DNA of 10,121 nt from Caryophanales bacterium UBA782. Lineage in GTDB: Bacteria > Bacillota_I > Bacilli_A > RFN20 > CAG-826. The stretch is taken from NCBI GenBank assembly GCA_002296455.1, contig DBJG01000073.1:9086-19206 (forward strand), written 5' to 3'. Below, piece after piece: positions 1 to 7,015 of the stretch; positions within the stretch are counted from its first letter, which is position 1, and each line of letters opens with the position of its first letter. The notes beneath the pieces are model-generated. The model saw only the letters and a list, made by a program, of their open reading frames with translations, ran no database searches and was not told the origin of the DNA. The translations under genes and the position numbers were made by a program.

Positions 1-19
1 ATAGAGTCCCGAAAGCCAT
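1..19 (-). CDS. Start of an unidentified gene, cut by the window edge
   Basis: Only six codons are visible (M-A-F-G-T-L), so no function can be given. The call rests on signals: an ATG at 17-19 on the minus strand, a GAGGAA Shine-Dalgarno at 27-32 with 7 nt between it and the ATG, and a TATACT -10 box at 46-51 that would start transcription near position 39. It is codirectional with the ATPase gene, 221 nt downstream of that gene's stop. It could be a chance ATG, but three correctly spaced signals make a real start more likely than not. Confidence 0.45.
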
Positions 20-45
20 AAAAAAGTTCCTCGTAGTTTCGCTTT

Positions 46-51
46 AGTATA
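46..51 (-). promoter_or_regulatory. -10 box TATACT for the gene starting at 19
   Basis: On the minus strand the hexamer TATACT matches the sigma-A -10 consensus at 5 of 6 positions. The predicted start site is near 39, giving a leader of about 20 nt that contains the GAGGAA SD. The -35 region 17 nt upstream (TTCCGA) is a poor match, 3 of 6, and lies inside a dyad, which suggests an activated or regulated promoter. No extended -10 TGn is present. Confidence 0.45.
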
Positions 52-60
52 CTTACTTTT

Positions 61-76
61 TCTTCCTTTCGGAAGA
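61..76. repeat. Perfect 6-4-6 dyad, possible operator or GAAA-loop hairpin
   Basis: TCTTCC at 61-66 and GGAAGA at 71-76 are exact inverted repeats around four bases. The dyad covers the -35 position of the promoter whose -10 is at 46-51, a usual place for an operator. Transcribed on the minus strand it would also form a six-pair hairpin with a GAAA (GNRA) loop. It is not followed by a T run on either strand, so it is not a terminator. Confidence 0.4.
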
Positions 77-240
77 TTCTGAAAAAAGGAAGTGAATGAA
101 ATCGCTTTTTTTCGCGAAAATAGTGATTTTTCGCCACTTTTGCGTATAAAAAACGTTTTTGAATTTCCTTCTTGCTGAAAAAACAATGTGACAAAATGTA
201 AAAAATGACTAAATAAAGAGATGAAAGCGAAACGTCGGCA

Positions 241-1890
241 TTAAAAGTGGAGACTTCCTTCAGCGATGATTTTCCCCGACTTTCTGTCGAGAAGAATGAG
301 CTGTTTTCCGAAGAAAGAGAGTTTCGCCTTCGCGCCGATTTTATAATCGACTCCGCCAAAGATGACCGCGGTGATGATGAATTCGCCAATGCGTAATTTC
401 ACCGTGGTTTCCATGCCGGTTGGAAGAGCGCTATAAATCTCGCCCTCGAATGCCCCGGTTTCGCTTAGTTCAATAAATTCAGGACGAATGCCAAGAATAT
501 AGACATCGTCTCCGATATCATGTTCCTCTTCCGCAGTAATCGCTCCATTGACTTTCTCGATGCGGTAATTGAAGGCGCGGTCGGCGTTATCTTTTTCCAC
601 CGCTCCTTTTTTCAAGAGCTTTTCTTTTTTCTCGCTTTCCTCTTGCTTCATTCTTTCATCGCGTTTCTTTGAAAAATCTTCGATATTGAGAGGGTTATTG
701 GGAAGAAACGTCGCCTGAAGCGTATCGTCGAAGAAGGAAAGCTTGAGATTTTTCCCCTCTTGTTTCACTTTTGTTTCAACAAAGTTGATGCTTGGGTTCC
801 CAATGAAATCGGCAACGAAAAGATTGCTTGGCGCGCGATAGACATCAAGGGGCGCGTCATATTGCTGGAGAACGCCATTATTAATTAAGCAGATTTTCGT
901 TGCGAGAGTCATCGCCTCTTGTTGGTCATGAGTGACATAAACAAACGTAGAGCCCGTAGAGATGTGAAGACGCTTAAGTTCGCTCCTCATTTCTAGCCGT
1001 AATTTCGCGTCAAGATTGCTTAAAGGCTCATCCATGAAAATTACTTTTGGCTCAGGCGCTAAGGTTCTAGCGATGGCAACGCGTTGTTGCTGACCGCCTG
1101 ATAGTTCACTAGGATAACGGTCCATGAATTCCCCAATTTTAACGACGCGTGCGACATGACGAACCCGCAAATCAATCTCTTCTTTATCGAGCTTTCGATT
1201 CTTTTTCACTACTTCCTCATTTAATAAATATTCCCCTTTTTCGTTGAGTGAAAACCCTTTGTTTTCGACGCTTTCAAGCACAGCATCGGCTTTTTCCTCA
1301 TATTCTTCACGCTTCTTTTTGACAAAGGAGGCGAGTTCATCTCCTTCTTTTCCATGAATCCCTAGAGAGAAAAGCTCTTTAGCGGCGTAGCTCGATATCT
1401 TAAATTCATCGATCAAAAAGCGAATGGCTTTTTCGGCGATGACATGACCTTTTTTGTCATAGCAATAATGGACTTGCTTTTTGATTCTTTCTGGTTCGCT
1501 GACGGCTTTTGAAAGAGCGATGAATTTGTTGTATTCGGTTGAAACAAGAGGCATTTCTCCTTGCACTTCTTGCAAACCGAAAACAATGTTTTTGTATACC
1601 GTCATATGCGGCCATAACGCGTAATTTTGGAACAGAAATCCAACATTGCGCTTATTCGCAGGGACATTAATTCCGCGTTCACTATCGAAAACGACTTCGT
1701 CTCCAATTGTAATGCGACCGCTTGTCGGAGTTTCTAAACCTGCAATCATGCGAAGCGTGGTCGTTTTGCCGCATCCAGAAGGCCCTAATAAAGTGACGAA
1801 AGAACAATCGTCCATCGTTAAATTTAAATCATCCACCGCATAAAAGCCTTTCCAGCGTTTGGTGACATGTTCCAAGACAATTTTCGGCAT
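241..1890 (-). CDS. msmK: MsmK/UgpC-type sugar ABC importer ATPase with large insertion
   Basis: This is an ATP-binding subunit of the MalK/MsmK family, which energises carbohydrate ABC importers at the inner face of the membrane. In the 549-residue protein I see Walker A GPSGCGKTT at 36-44, the Q-loop glutamine at 88 (LFQNYALWP), the LSGGQ signature at 263-267, Walker B with DE at 287-288, the D-loop SNLD at 291-294 and the H-loop histidine at 321. All catalytic residues are intact. A C-terminal OB/TOBE-like regulatory part contains the usual GIRPE near 467. The family is normally about 370 residues. The excess is roughly 125 residues inserted at about 107-233, between the Q-loop region and the signature, plus a charged stretch at about 403-440. 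The start is the ATG at 1888-1890, preceded by GGAGG at 7 nt; an upstream in-frame TTG at 1941 lacks a usable SD. No permease or binding-protein gene is next to it, so it probably serves importers encoded elsewhere. The family is certain, the sugar unknown. Confidence 0.93.
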   Translation of the reverse strand: MPKIVLEHVTKRWKGFYAVDDLNLTMDDCSFVTLLGPSGCGKTTTLRMIAGLETPTSGRITIGDEVVFDSERGINVPANKRNVGFLFQNYALWPHMTVYKNIVFGLQEVQGEMPLVSTEYNKFIALSKAVSEPERIKKQVHYCYDKKGHVIAEKAIRFLIDEFKISSYAAKELFSLGIHGKEGDELASFVKKKREEYEEKADAVLESVENKGFSLNEKGEYLLNEEVVKKNRKLDKEEIDLRVRHVARVVKIGEFMDRYPSELSGGQQQRVAIARTLAPEPKVIFMDEPLSNLDAKLRLEMRSELKRLHISTGSTFVYVTHDQQEAMTLATKICLINNGVLQQYDAPLDVYRAPSNLFVADFIGNPSINFVETKVKQEGKNLKLSFFDDTLQATFLPNNPLNIEDFSKKRDERMKQEESEKKEKLLKKGAVEKDNADRAFNYRIEKVNGAITAEEEHDIGDDVYILGIRPEFIELSETGAFEGEIYSALPTGMETTVKLRIGEFIITAVIFGGVDYKIGAKAKLSFFGKQLILLDRKSGKIIAEGSLHF

Positions 1891-1894
1891 CTTT

Positions 1895-1902
1895 CTTCCT
1901 CC
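1895..1902 (-). promoter_or_regulatory. Shine-Dalgarno GGAGGAAG of the ABC ATPase
   Basis: A near-perfect SD reads GGAGGAAG on the minus strand, with GGAGG ending 7 nt before the ATG at 1890. It decides the start in favour of MPKIV over the 17-residue longer TTG-initiated form. Confidence 0.85.
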
Positions 1903-1966
1903 GCATTTTACTATTTTCCGAAATGGGCGAAATCGCCACAAATCCTTATGAATGACGAATGGCGTA

Positions 1967-1972
1967 ATTATA
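1967..1972 (-). promoter_or_regulatory. Perfect -10 box TATAAT ahead of the ABC ATPase
   Basis: TATAAT on the minus strand lies 76 nt upstream of the ATPase start, in the gap after the sensor kinase stop. The expected start site near 1960 gives a leader of about 70 nt. The -35 at 17 nt spacing is weak (TTCCCT). A TTGTCA nearby is only 9 nt from the -10 and cannot act with it. No terminator separates the kinase from this site, so the ATPase may be read both from here and by readthrough. The leader holds a short GGCG-ATTT-CGCC hairpin (1926-1937). Confidence 0.5.
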
Positions 1973-2009
1973 AACGCTCGTTGACAAGAAGGGAAAAGAA
2001 AGGCTTTGC

Positions 2010-3668
2010 TTATTGAATGTGGACCGTAAAAGTAGTGCCTTTATTTAATTCGCTTTCCACGTCAATGGAGAAATTATAATAAGAACAAACGTATTTCGCG
2101 ATGGCAAGCCCTAAGCCTGTGCCGCCATTTTTGCGGCTGCGGGCCTTATCGACTCGATAAAACCGCTCAAAGACGCGCGAACAATCTTCTTTCTTCATGC
2201 CAATTCCCGTGTCGATAATTTTCACAAGATGATTTTTTTCGTCTTCAACAATGTCGATAGAACCACCATCTTTGTTATAACGAATCGCGTTTTCGATAAG
2301 ATTACGGAAGAGTTTATCAAAGTCGTCATCGTTCATTTTGACAATCATGTTGCTTTGATGATGATGAACACTCAGATGCTTTTCCATAATCATTAACTCA
2401 TCCGAAGCGAGAATCTCCTCGATAGAAGAAGATAGATCGATTTCCTCAATGGGGCGAAGACTTTCGTTTTCAAGGCTTGAAAGCGTGAGCATGTCCATAA
2501 TAATTTTGTTCATTCTCTTCGCGTCTTTAATGGTCTTTTCCGTCGCTTTTCCGATTTCCACAGGGTCGGTAATAATGCCGTTACGAATCATTTCTTGATA
2601 GCCAAGGATGGAAGTAAGTGGGCTTTTTAATTCATGAGAAGCATTTGCGAAAAAATCACGTTTCATTGATGAACTGTTGTAATTATCGGTAACGTCTACG
2701 AGTAACAAAGACGCCCCATTGACTCTTTCCCCTTGGGTCCAAGAGAAATCGAGCGGTTCAATCGCCGTTTCAAAAACGCGGTTTCCGATGGTCTCAAAGG
2801 TCAAGGAAGGAATGAGCGTCGTCATCGTTAGATGGGCTTTTCTCGCTAGGCCAGGGTCGACTTGATCAAGGAAAGAAGCATCCTCATTTAAAGCTTTATT
2901 ATGAGGAACACCGAAAATCTCAGAAGCTTTTTTATTGAACATTTCGACTTTAAAATCGCCATTGATGACAATGAGAGCTTGTGAAAAAGAATCCAAGATG
3001 AAATCGTTCTTTTGGCGCGCCAACTCGGCTTCTTTCAGTTCTTTATCGACCGCCTTGCGCGATTGACGGACGGCTTTGGTGAGCAAATCGATGGAGTCTT
3101 CGTATTTTGCATCGGTAGAAAGACCGCCTACCTCTTGGAGCTTACGGACTTGACTATGAAGCGCTAAAAAGGAGTTACGGAGCTTTTTGCGTCCGTAAAG
3201 ATAGCTGAATAATAGAGCGAGGAATAGAACAGGTGTCCCGATTTCAAGGAAATAGCGGCATAACAATAAGCTCATCGGGTACTTCTTTCCATAGCGGACG
3301 AGATTGCCGAAGATTGAAGAGGCGCGAACGCGATACAAAGAACCGTCAATCCACTGCTCTTTTTCAAAGTAAGCTGGTGAAAAGTCGCTTTTTCCCTTTA
3401 TCCCGTCGGAAGGGCGATTCGAAAAAACCTCTCCCGTATTTGCTAAGCACACTGCAATGTATTTATCGCCAGATTTTGTGGCAAATTCCAGCAAGCCAGA
3501 AAAATCGTCTTTGCGGAAATAGCCGGTCACTGTTTGCTCATAGTTCGCAAATGAGGCATCAAAGTCTTTGGTTCCGACAAGGAAAGCGGATAAAAAGCCA
3601 CCAAGATACAAAAAGAAACTGAACAAATAAATGAATAAATCACGTAACGAAATGGTGTTTTTATTCAT
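2010..3668 (-). CDS. Membrane sensor histidine kinase, PhoR/WalK-like, with PAS domain
   Basis: This is a 552-residue transmembrane kinase that should phosphorylate the response regulator encoded just upstream. Order: membrane segment at about 11-32; extracytoplasmic sensing part at about 33-132 with no family I recognise; second membrane segment at about 133-158; a helical linker; a PAS-like domain at about 221-330 (ALIVINGDFKVEMFN); then the dimerisation domain with phosphoacceptor H345 (FFANASHELKSPLTS). The ATPase domain has the N-box NLIENAIRYN (456-465), G1 DTGIG (486-490), F-box RVFERFYR (498-505) and G2 GGTGLGLA (515-522). All catalytic boxes are present. Its start overlaps the last 8 nt of the regulator gene and has no strong SD, so translation is probably coupled. 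It ends in TAA 119 nt before the ATPase start. The stimulus cannot be told; phosphate starvation would be a guess from the architecture only. Confidence 0.93.
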   Translation of the reverse strand: MNKNTISLRDLFIYLFSFFLYLGGFLSAFLVGTKDFDASFANYEQTVTGYFRKDDFSGLLEFATKSGDKYIAVCLANTGEVFSNRPSDGIKGKSDFSPAYFEKEQWIDGSLYRVRASSIFGNLVRYGKKYPMSLLLCRYFLEIGTPVLFLALLFSYLYGRKKLRNSFLALHSQVRKLQEVGGLSTDAKYEDSIDLLTKAVRQSRKAVDKELKEAELARQKNDFILDSFSQALIVINGDFKVEMFNKKASEIFGVPHNKALNEDASFLDQVDPGLARKAHLTMTTLIPSLTFETIGNRVFETAIEPLDFSWTQGERVNGASLLLVDVTDNYNSSSMKRDFFANASHELKSPLTSILGYQEMIRNGIITDPVEIGKATEKTIKDAKRMNKIIMDMLTLSSLENESLRPIEEIDLSSSIEEILASDELMIMEKHLSVHHHQSNMIVKMNDDDFDKLFRNLIENAIRYNKDGGSIDIVEDEKNHLVKIIDTGIGMKKEDCSRVFERFYRVDKARSRKNGGTGLGLAIAKYVCSYYNFSIDVESELNKGTTFTVHIQ

Positions 3669-4344
3669 TGCTTACCAATTTGTAACCGCTCCCATAAATC
3701 GAAACAAGAACGTTCTCCCCTAACGCGATTAATTTATTCCTTAGGGCCCGAATGTGCATGTCCAGCGCTTTTCCACTCGCTCTTTTCGCGTCATCATACA
3801 AAGCGATAGCGAGCGATTCACGCGATATTGTTTTGCCAGGATTTTCCATGAAAAGTTTCATCACGGCATATTCGCTAGGTGTGAGGGGGACGCTATGTCC
3901 TTTCACCATAAACGCTTTAGTTTCTTGGTCCATCGACAAATCACCTGCGACAAGTAATGTTGAGGCTTTATTGTGACGAAGATGGGCATTCACGCGACTC
4001 ATAAGCTCTAATAAATCGAATGGTTTTTCCAAGTAATCGTCAGCACCAAGATCCAACGCAGTAACTTTGTCTTTAATGAGATGTTTAGCGCTGATGACGA
4101 TGATTTCAATGTCATTATTTTCACGATTCGAGCGAATCTCGGAAATGATTTCGTTTCCTTGAATGCCCGGCAGCATTAAGTCAAGGAGGACGAGATCTGG
4201 CTTTCTTTCGTGAAACGCTTTTAAAAAGCTCTCCCCGTCGGGAAAACTAATAATTTCATACCCTTGTTTTTTTAAGGTAAGCGAGATGATTTCTGCAATA
4301 TCGTTATCATCTTCCACGCTATAGATTAAGTAATTGTCAGTCAT
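3661..4344 (-). CDS. OmpR/PhoB-family response regulator
   Basis: A 227-residue DNA-binding regulator, cognate partner of the kinase encoded immediately downstream. The receiver domain (about 5-120) has the acidic cluster E11-D12-D13, phosphoacceptor D55 (LLDLMLPG), S85 as the switch hydroxyl residue and K107 (EKPFD). A winged-helix effector domain spans about 125-226, with the typical LTPSEYAVMKLFMENPG stretch and a recognition-helix region near 190-210 (DMHIRALRNKL). The SD GGGAG lies 6-7 nt before the ATG. It follows the phospholipase-like gene with a 27-nt gap that holds no promoter or terminator I can see, so it is probably read from the transporter promoter. Targets are not evident; the dyads in this window are candidates only. 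Confidence 0.95.
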   Translation of the reverse strand: MTDNYLIYSVEDDNDIAEIISLTLKKQGYEIISFPDGESFLKAFHERKPDLVLLDLMLPGIQGNEIISEIRSNRENNDIEIIVISAKHLIKDKVTALDLGADDYLEKPFDLLELMSRVNAHLRHNKASTLLVAGDLSMDQETKAFMVKGHSVPLTPSEYAVMKLFMENPGKTISRESLAIALYDDAKRASGKALDMHIRALRNKLIALGENVLVSIYGSGYKLVSNE

Positions 4345-4371
4345 ATTTTTACTCCCTTTATTTCCTAAGAT

Positions 4372-5349
4372 TTATTTGAGTTTCGGAATCATATTCAGTG
4401 GCCAACGCGGCTTTGAAAAACGTTTGGTAAGCGAAGGATCACATCCATCATGGCACAAAACGCCCACAAAGGAATGAAGATCGAGATTTGTGTCCTCGCC
4501 ATTTCTTGCTTTTTTGATGAAGGGAAGAACCATCAAGAAATCTTTTTTGGCTCGATTCATGAGGTCGAAGAAGGATTCCGTGTGGCTTGCGCCGCTTATC
4601 ATGTCTGGCCAAGAGCAATGACATTCGTTTAAGAAATCCACGGAAAGAAGCTTCTTAGGGATACGCCACGGAATATTCATTGCCGCAGGAAGAGAATTCT
4701 TCCCCATAATAAGCGTAATAAATGCCTTGGAAAGAAGATGAGGCGTATTGGTCATTCTTAGAATCGCGCGATAATCCTTGACGGATTTGCTAAAGGTGTC
4801 TTTTTGAATGGACGAATCTTTTAATGTTTCCTGATTTGTTTTGAACCAAAGCAAACTGATGCTATCGAGCTGCTTTTTAGAAAGAGAAAGATATTTTTGA
4901 GGGCGTGAAGTATACGTTCCTTTTTTGTGGCTCAATAAGGAGTCGATCATCGTCTCAAAGTAGGTGTGAAGGGTGCTGTAGCGTTTTGAAAGGACAGGGT
5001 CACTACTGAATCCGCTCGCGGGAAAAATATAGGCATGGCACTCACGGTCGAGGGAATAATGGAGCCATAGTCCTTCAATATAGGCGAATAATAAATCTTT
5101 ATCCGCGCCGCTTTCACTCGCGATTTTCATCATCGTTGCATAAAACGGAGCGATATCGGTATGATGCAAGAAACTTCCGAAAGCGTTCACGCTCAAATAG
5201 TCTTTGCTTCTCCTTTTCCATGGGCGTTGTCCGTAAAAGAAGAAAGGGTCAGGACCCTGTGAGCCCAAGAAAATGGCCTCATCAAATCCTTTCGAGCAGG
5301 AAGGAAGCATTTCAAGCGCGAATGTGTAGTGTGTCAAAATCGCTGGCAT
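4372..5349 (-). CDS. Zinc-dependent phospholipase C-like protein without signal peptide
   Basis: A 325-residue member of what I judge to be the zinc-dependent phospholipase C / S1-P1 nuclease-like group (PF00882 type). The N-terminus MPAILTHYTFA, the LGSQGPDPFFFYG block (28-40), the paired H62-H63 and the block WLHYSLDRECHAY with H97, D101 and H105 match the metal-site pattern of that family. There is no N-terminal hydrophobic segment, so the product should be cytoplasmic, unlike secreted clostridial or Bacillus phospholipases, where processing exposes an N-terminal Trp that helps bind zinc. The C-terminal half (about 150-325) is less familiar. Its ATG overlaps the transporter TGA (TGATG), with GAGG 7 nt before it, so translation is coupled. 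True substrate unknown; a lipid or phosphodiester hydrolase is the family-based expectation. Confidence 0.8.
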   Translation of the reverse strand: MPAILTHYTFALEMLPSCSKGFDEAIFLGSQGPDPFFFYGQRPWKRRSKDYLSVNAFGSFLHHTDIAPFYATMMKIASESGADKDLLFAYIEGLWLHYSLDRECHAYIFPASGFSSDPVLSKRYSTLHTYFETMIDSLLSHKKGTYTSRPQKYLSLSKKQLDSISLLWFKTNQETLKDSSIQKDTFSKSVKDYRAILRMTNTPHLLSKAFITLIMGKNSLPAAMNIPWRIPKKLLSVDFLNECHCSWPDMISGASHTESFFDLMNRAKKDFLMVLPFIKKARNGEDTNLDLHSFVGVLCHDGCDPSLTKRFSKPRWPLNMIPKLK

Positions 5350-6794
5350 CAGTCGTCCTCTCCTAACGCTTCAAGTCCTTTTTTGAATTCGGTTTTCGTT
5401 GTTTTGATATTCTTAACAAAGAAGAAAATAACGAGCGCGATGGAAGTAGCAATAATCGCATAAACCGGAAGGAATCCCCAATCGAAGTTGTCATTCAATA
5501 ATAGCAAGCCAAGCAAAGTCGGCGTGACCGTTTGGGCAGCCATACTCGACATGTAATAATAGCCTGTGAATTGACCGATTTTCTTTTTTGAACAAAGTTC
5601 CACGACCATCGGGAAACTATTGAGGTGGACAAGTGACATCCCGAACCCTTTTGCGCCCCACACGAGGTAAAGATACCAAGGGAAATCATAATAGCCTTTT
5701 TCCGTGTTGAAAGCGCCCCTACCCATCGTGTTTTGGAGGATAAGCCAAATAAGGAGGCCGAGCAAGCTGATAGATAAGCCTGAAACGATCGTCCATTTTC
5801 TGCCGATTTTAGAAGCGATGATGCCGCCAATTGCAAAGCCAATCACCGAACCAACGCCACCAACGATGGTCATAACCATATTAGAAGAGCTGCTCGTCCC
5901 TAAGAAATTGCGCGAATAATTGAGCATGAATGTGCCAATGCCGTTATCCGACATAAACCAGAAGAACTCGGCGCCCAAGATGAGAAAAAGCATAATCTTA
6001 TTCGCTTTGCTCATTGGTTTTTCGGTATCGTTTTCAACCGAATCGATGACCGCGGCTTCTTTCTCCCCTTCTTCTAGTTGACTCGCGAGTTCTCTTTCTA
6101 GTTCGTTCTCGTGAATATTGAAGAAAAGAACAACTGCGGAAATCACCATTAGAACACTCGCAACGAGGAAGGGAACTTCAATTGCCCAAATGTTTCCATG
6201 AGCCCAAGTTTCGTTGCTTCCTTCGCCCAAATAATCCGTCAAAACGAAGACGATGCCCACGACGGTGGCAAAAGCTCCACCGATATAGCCCATGATATTG
6301 ATGATGCCATTGGCTTTAGAGCGGAGCGGTTTTGGCGTAAGGTCAGGCATAAGAGCAACGGCAGGGTTGCGGTACATCATGGCGAAGCAAACAACAATCG
6401 CCATGAGAGAAATCACGCCTGCAACGTTATTAAAGTGGAACAAAACGGGAATGAAGGGAAATGCGACAGCACAAACAAAAGTCCCGACGAGAATATAAGG
6501 CATACGCTTCCCGATTTTCGTATGCGTTTTATCACTAAGTCTTCCAAATAAAGGCATCAAAATGAGCGCGGCCAAATTGTCCATCGCCATCACCATGCCG
6601 ACAAGATATTGCACGTTTTTCGAATCGGTCTCCCCTAAAGCCCCCATGAATAGTTTCTCTAGGAAAGTCGGACACCAAGAGTCATAGACTTGCCATAGCA
6701 AAAGGATTCCGAAAAATGCGAATCCGATAATCATCGTGCGCTTATAATTCAGCTTAAGAGGTGCGCTCCCCCCTGTTTGTTTTGCGTTTTCCAT
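5349..6794 (-). CDS. MFS transporter, GPH/SLC45-like, probable sugar:cation symporter
   Basis: A 481-residue polytopic membrane protein with about 12 hydrophobic segments split by a charged cytoplasmic loop at about 228-263. The loop after TM2 reads GRLSDKTHTKIGKR (84-97), the form of the MFS motif A seen in GPH and SLC45-like sugar symporters. A second conserved stretch, RNPAVALMPDLTPKPLRSK (142-160), supports the same family. It probably imports a glycoside or disaccharide with H+ or Na+. The substrate cannot be read from sequence. The start at 6794 is forced by an in-frame stop 6 nt upstream, but its SD is poor: AAGGA lies 23 nt away, so initiation may be weak or regulated. It heads the minus-strand cluster and overlaps the next gene as TGATG. 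Confidence 0.9.
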   Translation of the reverse strand: MENAKQTGGSAPLKLNYKRTMIIGFAFFGILLLWQVYDSWCPTFLEKLFMGALGETDSKNVQYLVGMVMAMDNLAALILMPLFGRLSDKTHTKIGKRMPYILVGTFVCAVAFPFIPVLFHFNNVAGVISLMAIVVCFAMMYRNPAVALMPDLTPKPLRSKANGIINIMGYIGGAFATVVGIVFVLTDYLGEGSNETWAHGNIWAIEVPFLVASVLMVISAVVLFFNIHENELERELASQLEEGEKEAAVIDSVENDTEKPMSKANKIMLFLILGAEFFWFMSDNGIGTFMLNYSRNFLGTSSSSNMVMTIVGGVGSVIGFAIGGIIASKIGRKWTIVSGLSISLLGLLIWLILQNTMGRGAFNTEKGYYDFPWYLYLVWGAKGFGMSLVHLNSFPMVVELCSKKKIGQFTGYYYMSSMAAQTVTPTLLGLLLLNDNFDWGFLPVYAIIATSIALVIFFFVKNIKTTKTEFKKGLEALGEDD

Positions 6795-6816
6795 ACGCCA
6801 CTAAGAATAGCTCTTA

Positions 6817-6891
6817 TCCTTACTTTTGAAAAGCGGTCATTTTTATCTTAAATTGCGGTGTTCACTTTAATAATCATGAAAAAAGTAAGGA
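6817..6891. repeat. 11-bp perfect inverted repeat between divergent operons
   Basis: TCCTTACTTTT at 6817-6827 and its exact complement AAAAGTAAGGA at 6881-6891 flank a 53-bp spacer in the transporter-ackA intergenic region. The left arm begins 22 bp upstream of the transporter start. The arms share the 9-mer AAAAGTAAG with a third copy at 52-60 on the minus strand, beside the promoter near the left edge. A shorter dyad TAAGA-N5-TCTTA (6802-6816) abuts the left arm. Likely roles are paired regulator sites or a long-range stem in the transporter leader. Confidence 0.5.
6824..6851 (-). promoter_or_regulatory. Weak region where the transporter promoter may lie
   Basis: No consensus promoter is visible for the transporter. 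On the minus strand ATGACC followed after 16 nt by GATAAG matches consensus at 4 of 6 in each box, and this pair overlaps the left arm of the inverted repeat. A TAAGAT further upstream has no good -35. A promoter must be in this region because the operon starts here, but its exact position is a guess. Confidence 0.2.
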
Positions 6892-6963
6892 ACATTCATC
6901 TTTTTCATGCCTTCTCCATGTCACGCAAACCCCTTTTTGAAAAGAAGAAACATCTATTTCTCT

Positions 6964-6992
6964 TTGTTTCATAGAAACCGATAGTCTAAGAT
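6964..6992 (+). promoter_or_regulatory. Candidate promoter of ackA
   Basis: TTGTTT (6964-6969) and TAAGAT (6987-6992) are 17 nt apart, matching the -35 at 3 of 6 and the -10 at 4 of 6. The expected start site near 6999 leaves a 30-nt leader with the SD GAGGT. It is weak but has correct spacing and is the best plus-strand candidate in the intergenic region. Confidence 0.35.
6966..6978. repeat. Dyad GTTTC-ATA-GAAAC inside the ackA promoter
   Basis: A perfect 5-3-5 inverted repeat overlaps the candidate -35 and extends into the spacer before the -10 of ackA. Its position fits a repressor operator. It does not resemble a cre or Rex site. A second, imperfect inverted repeat (AAAGAAGAAA / TTTCTCTTT, 6941-6965, one bulge) lies just upstream. 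Arms this short can occur by chance. Confidence 0.3.
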
Positions 6993-7015
6993 ATCTTTCG
7001 AAATCAATGTAATGT

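Noticed and set aside
114..134. Hairpin GCGAAAA / TTTTCGC as terminator of the minus-strand cluster
   Set aside because: Neither strand has a T run right after the stem, and the stem is mostly A-T pairs. I see no convincing terminator after the ATPase gene.
149..160. Palindrome AAAAACGTTTTT
   Set aside because: It is self-complementary but cannot form a useful hairpin, is very AT-rich, and is not placed at a promoter I trust.
241..1941. Longer form of the ABC ATPase starting at a TTG (1939-1941)
   Set aside because: The extra 17 residues are not family-like, the nearest AAGGA is only 2 nt from the TTG, and a near-perfect SD serves the ATG at 1890.
1981..1986. Perfect TTGACA on the plus strand
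   Set aside because: No -10-like hexamer lies 15-19 nt downstream, and the direction is antisense to the kinase gene.
3233..3622. Plus-strand open frame of 129 codons inside the sensor kinase gene
   Set aside because: It is antisense to a well-supported gene, has a low-complexity Arg/Ser-rich product and no SD; it is a shadow frame.
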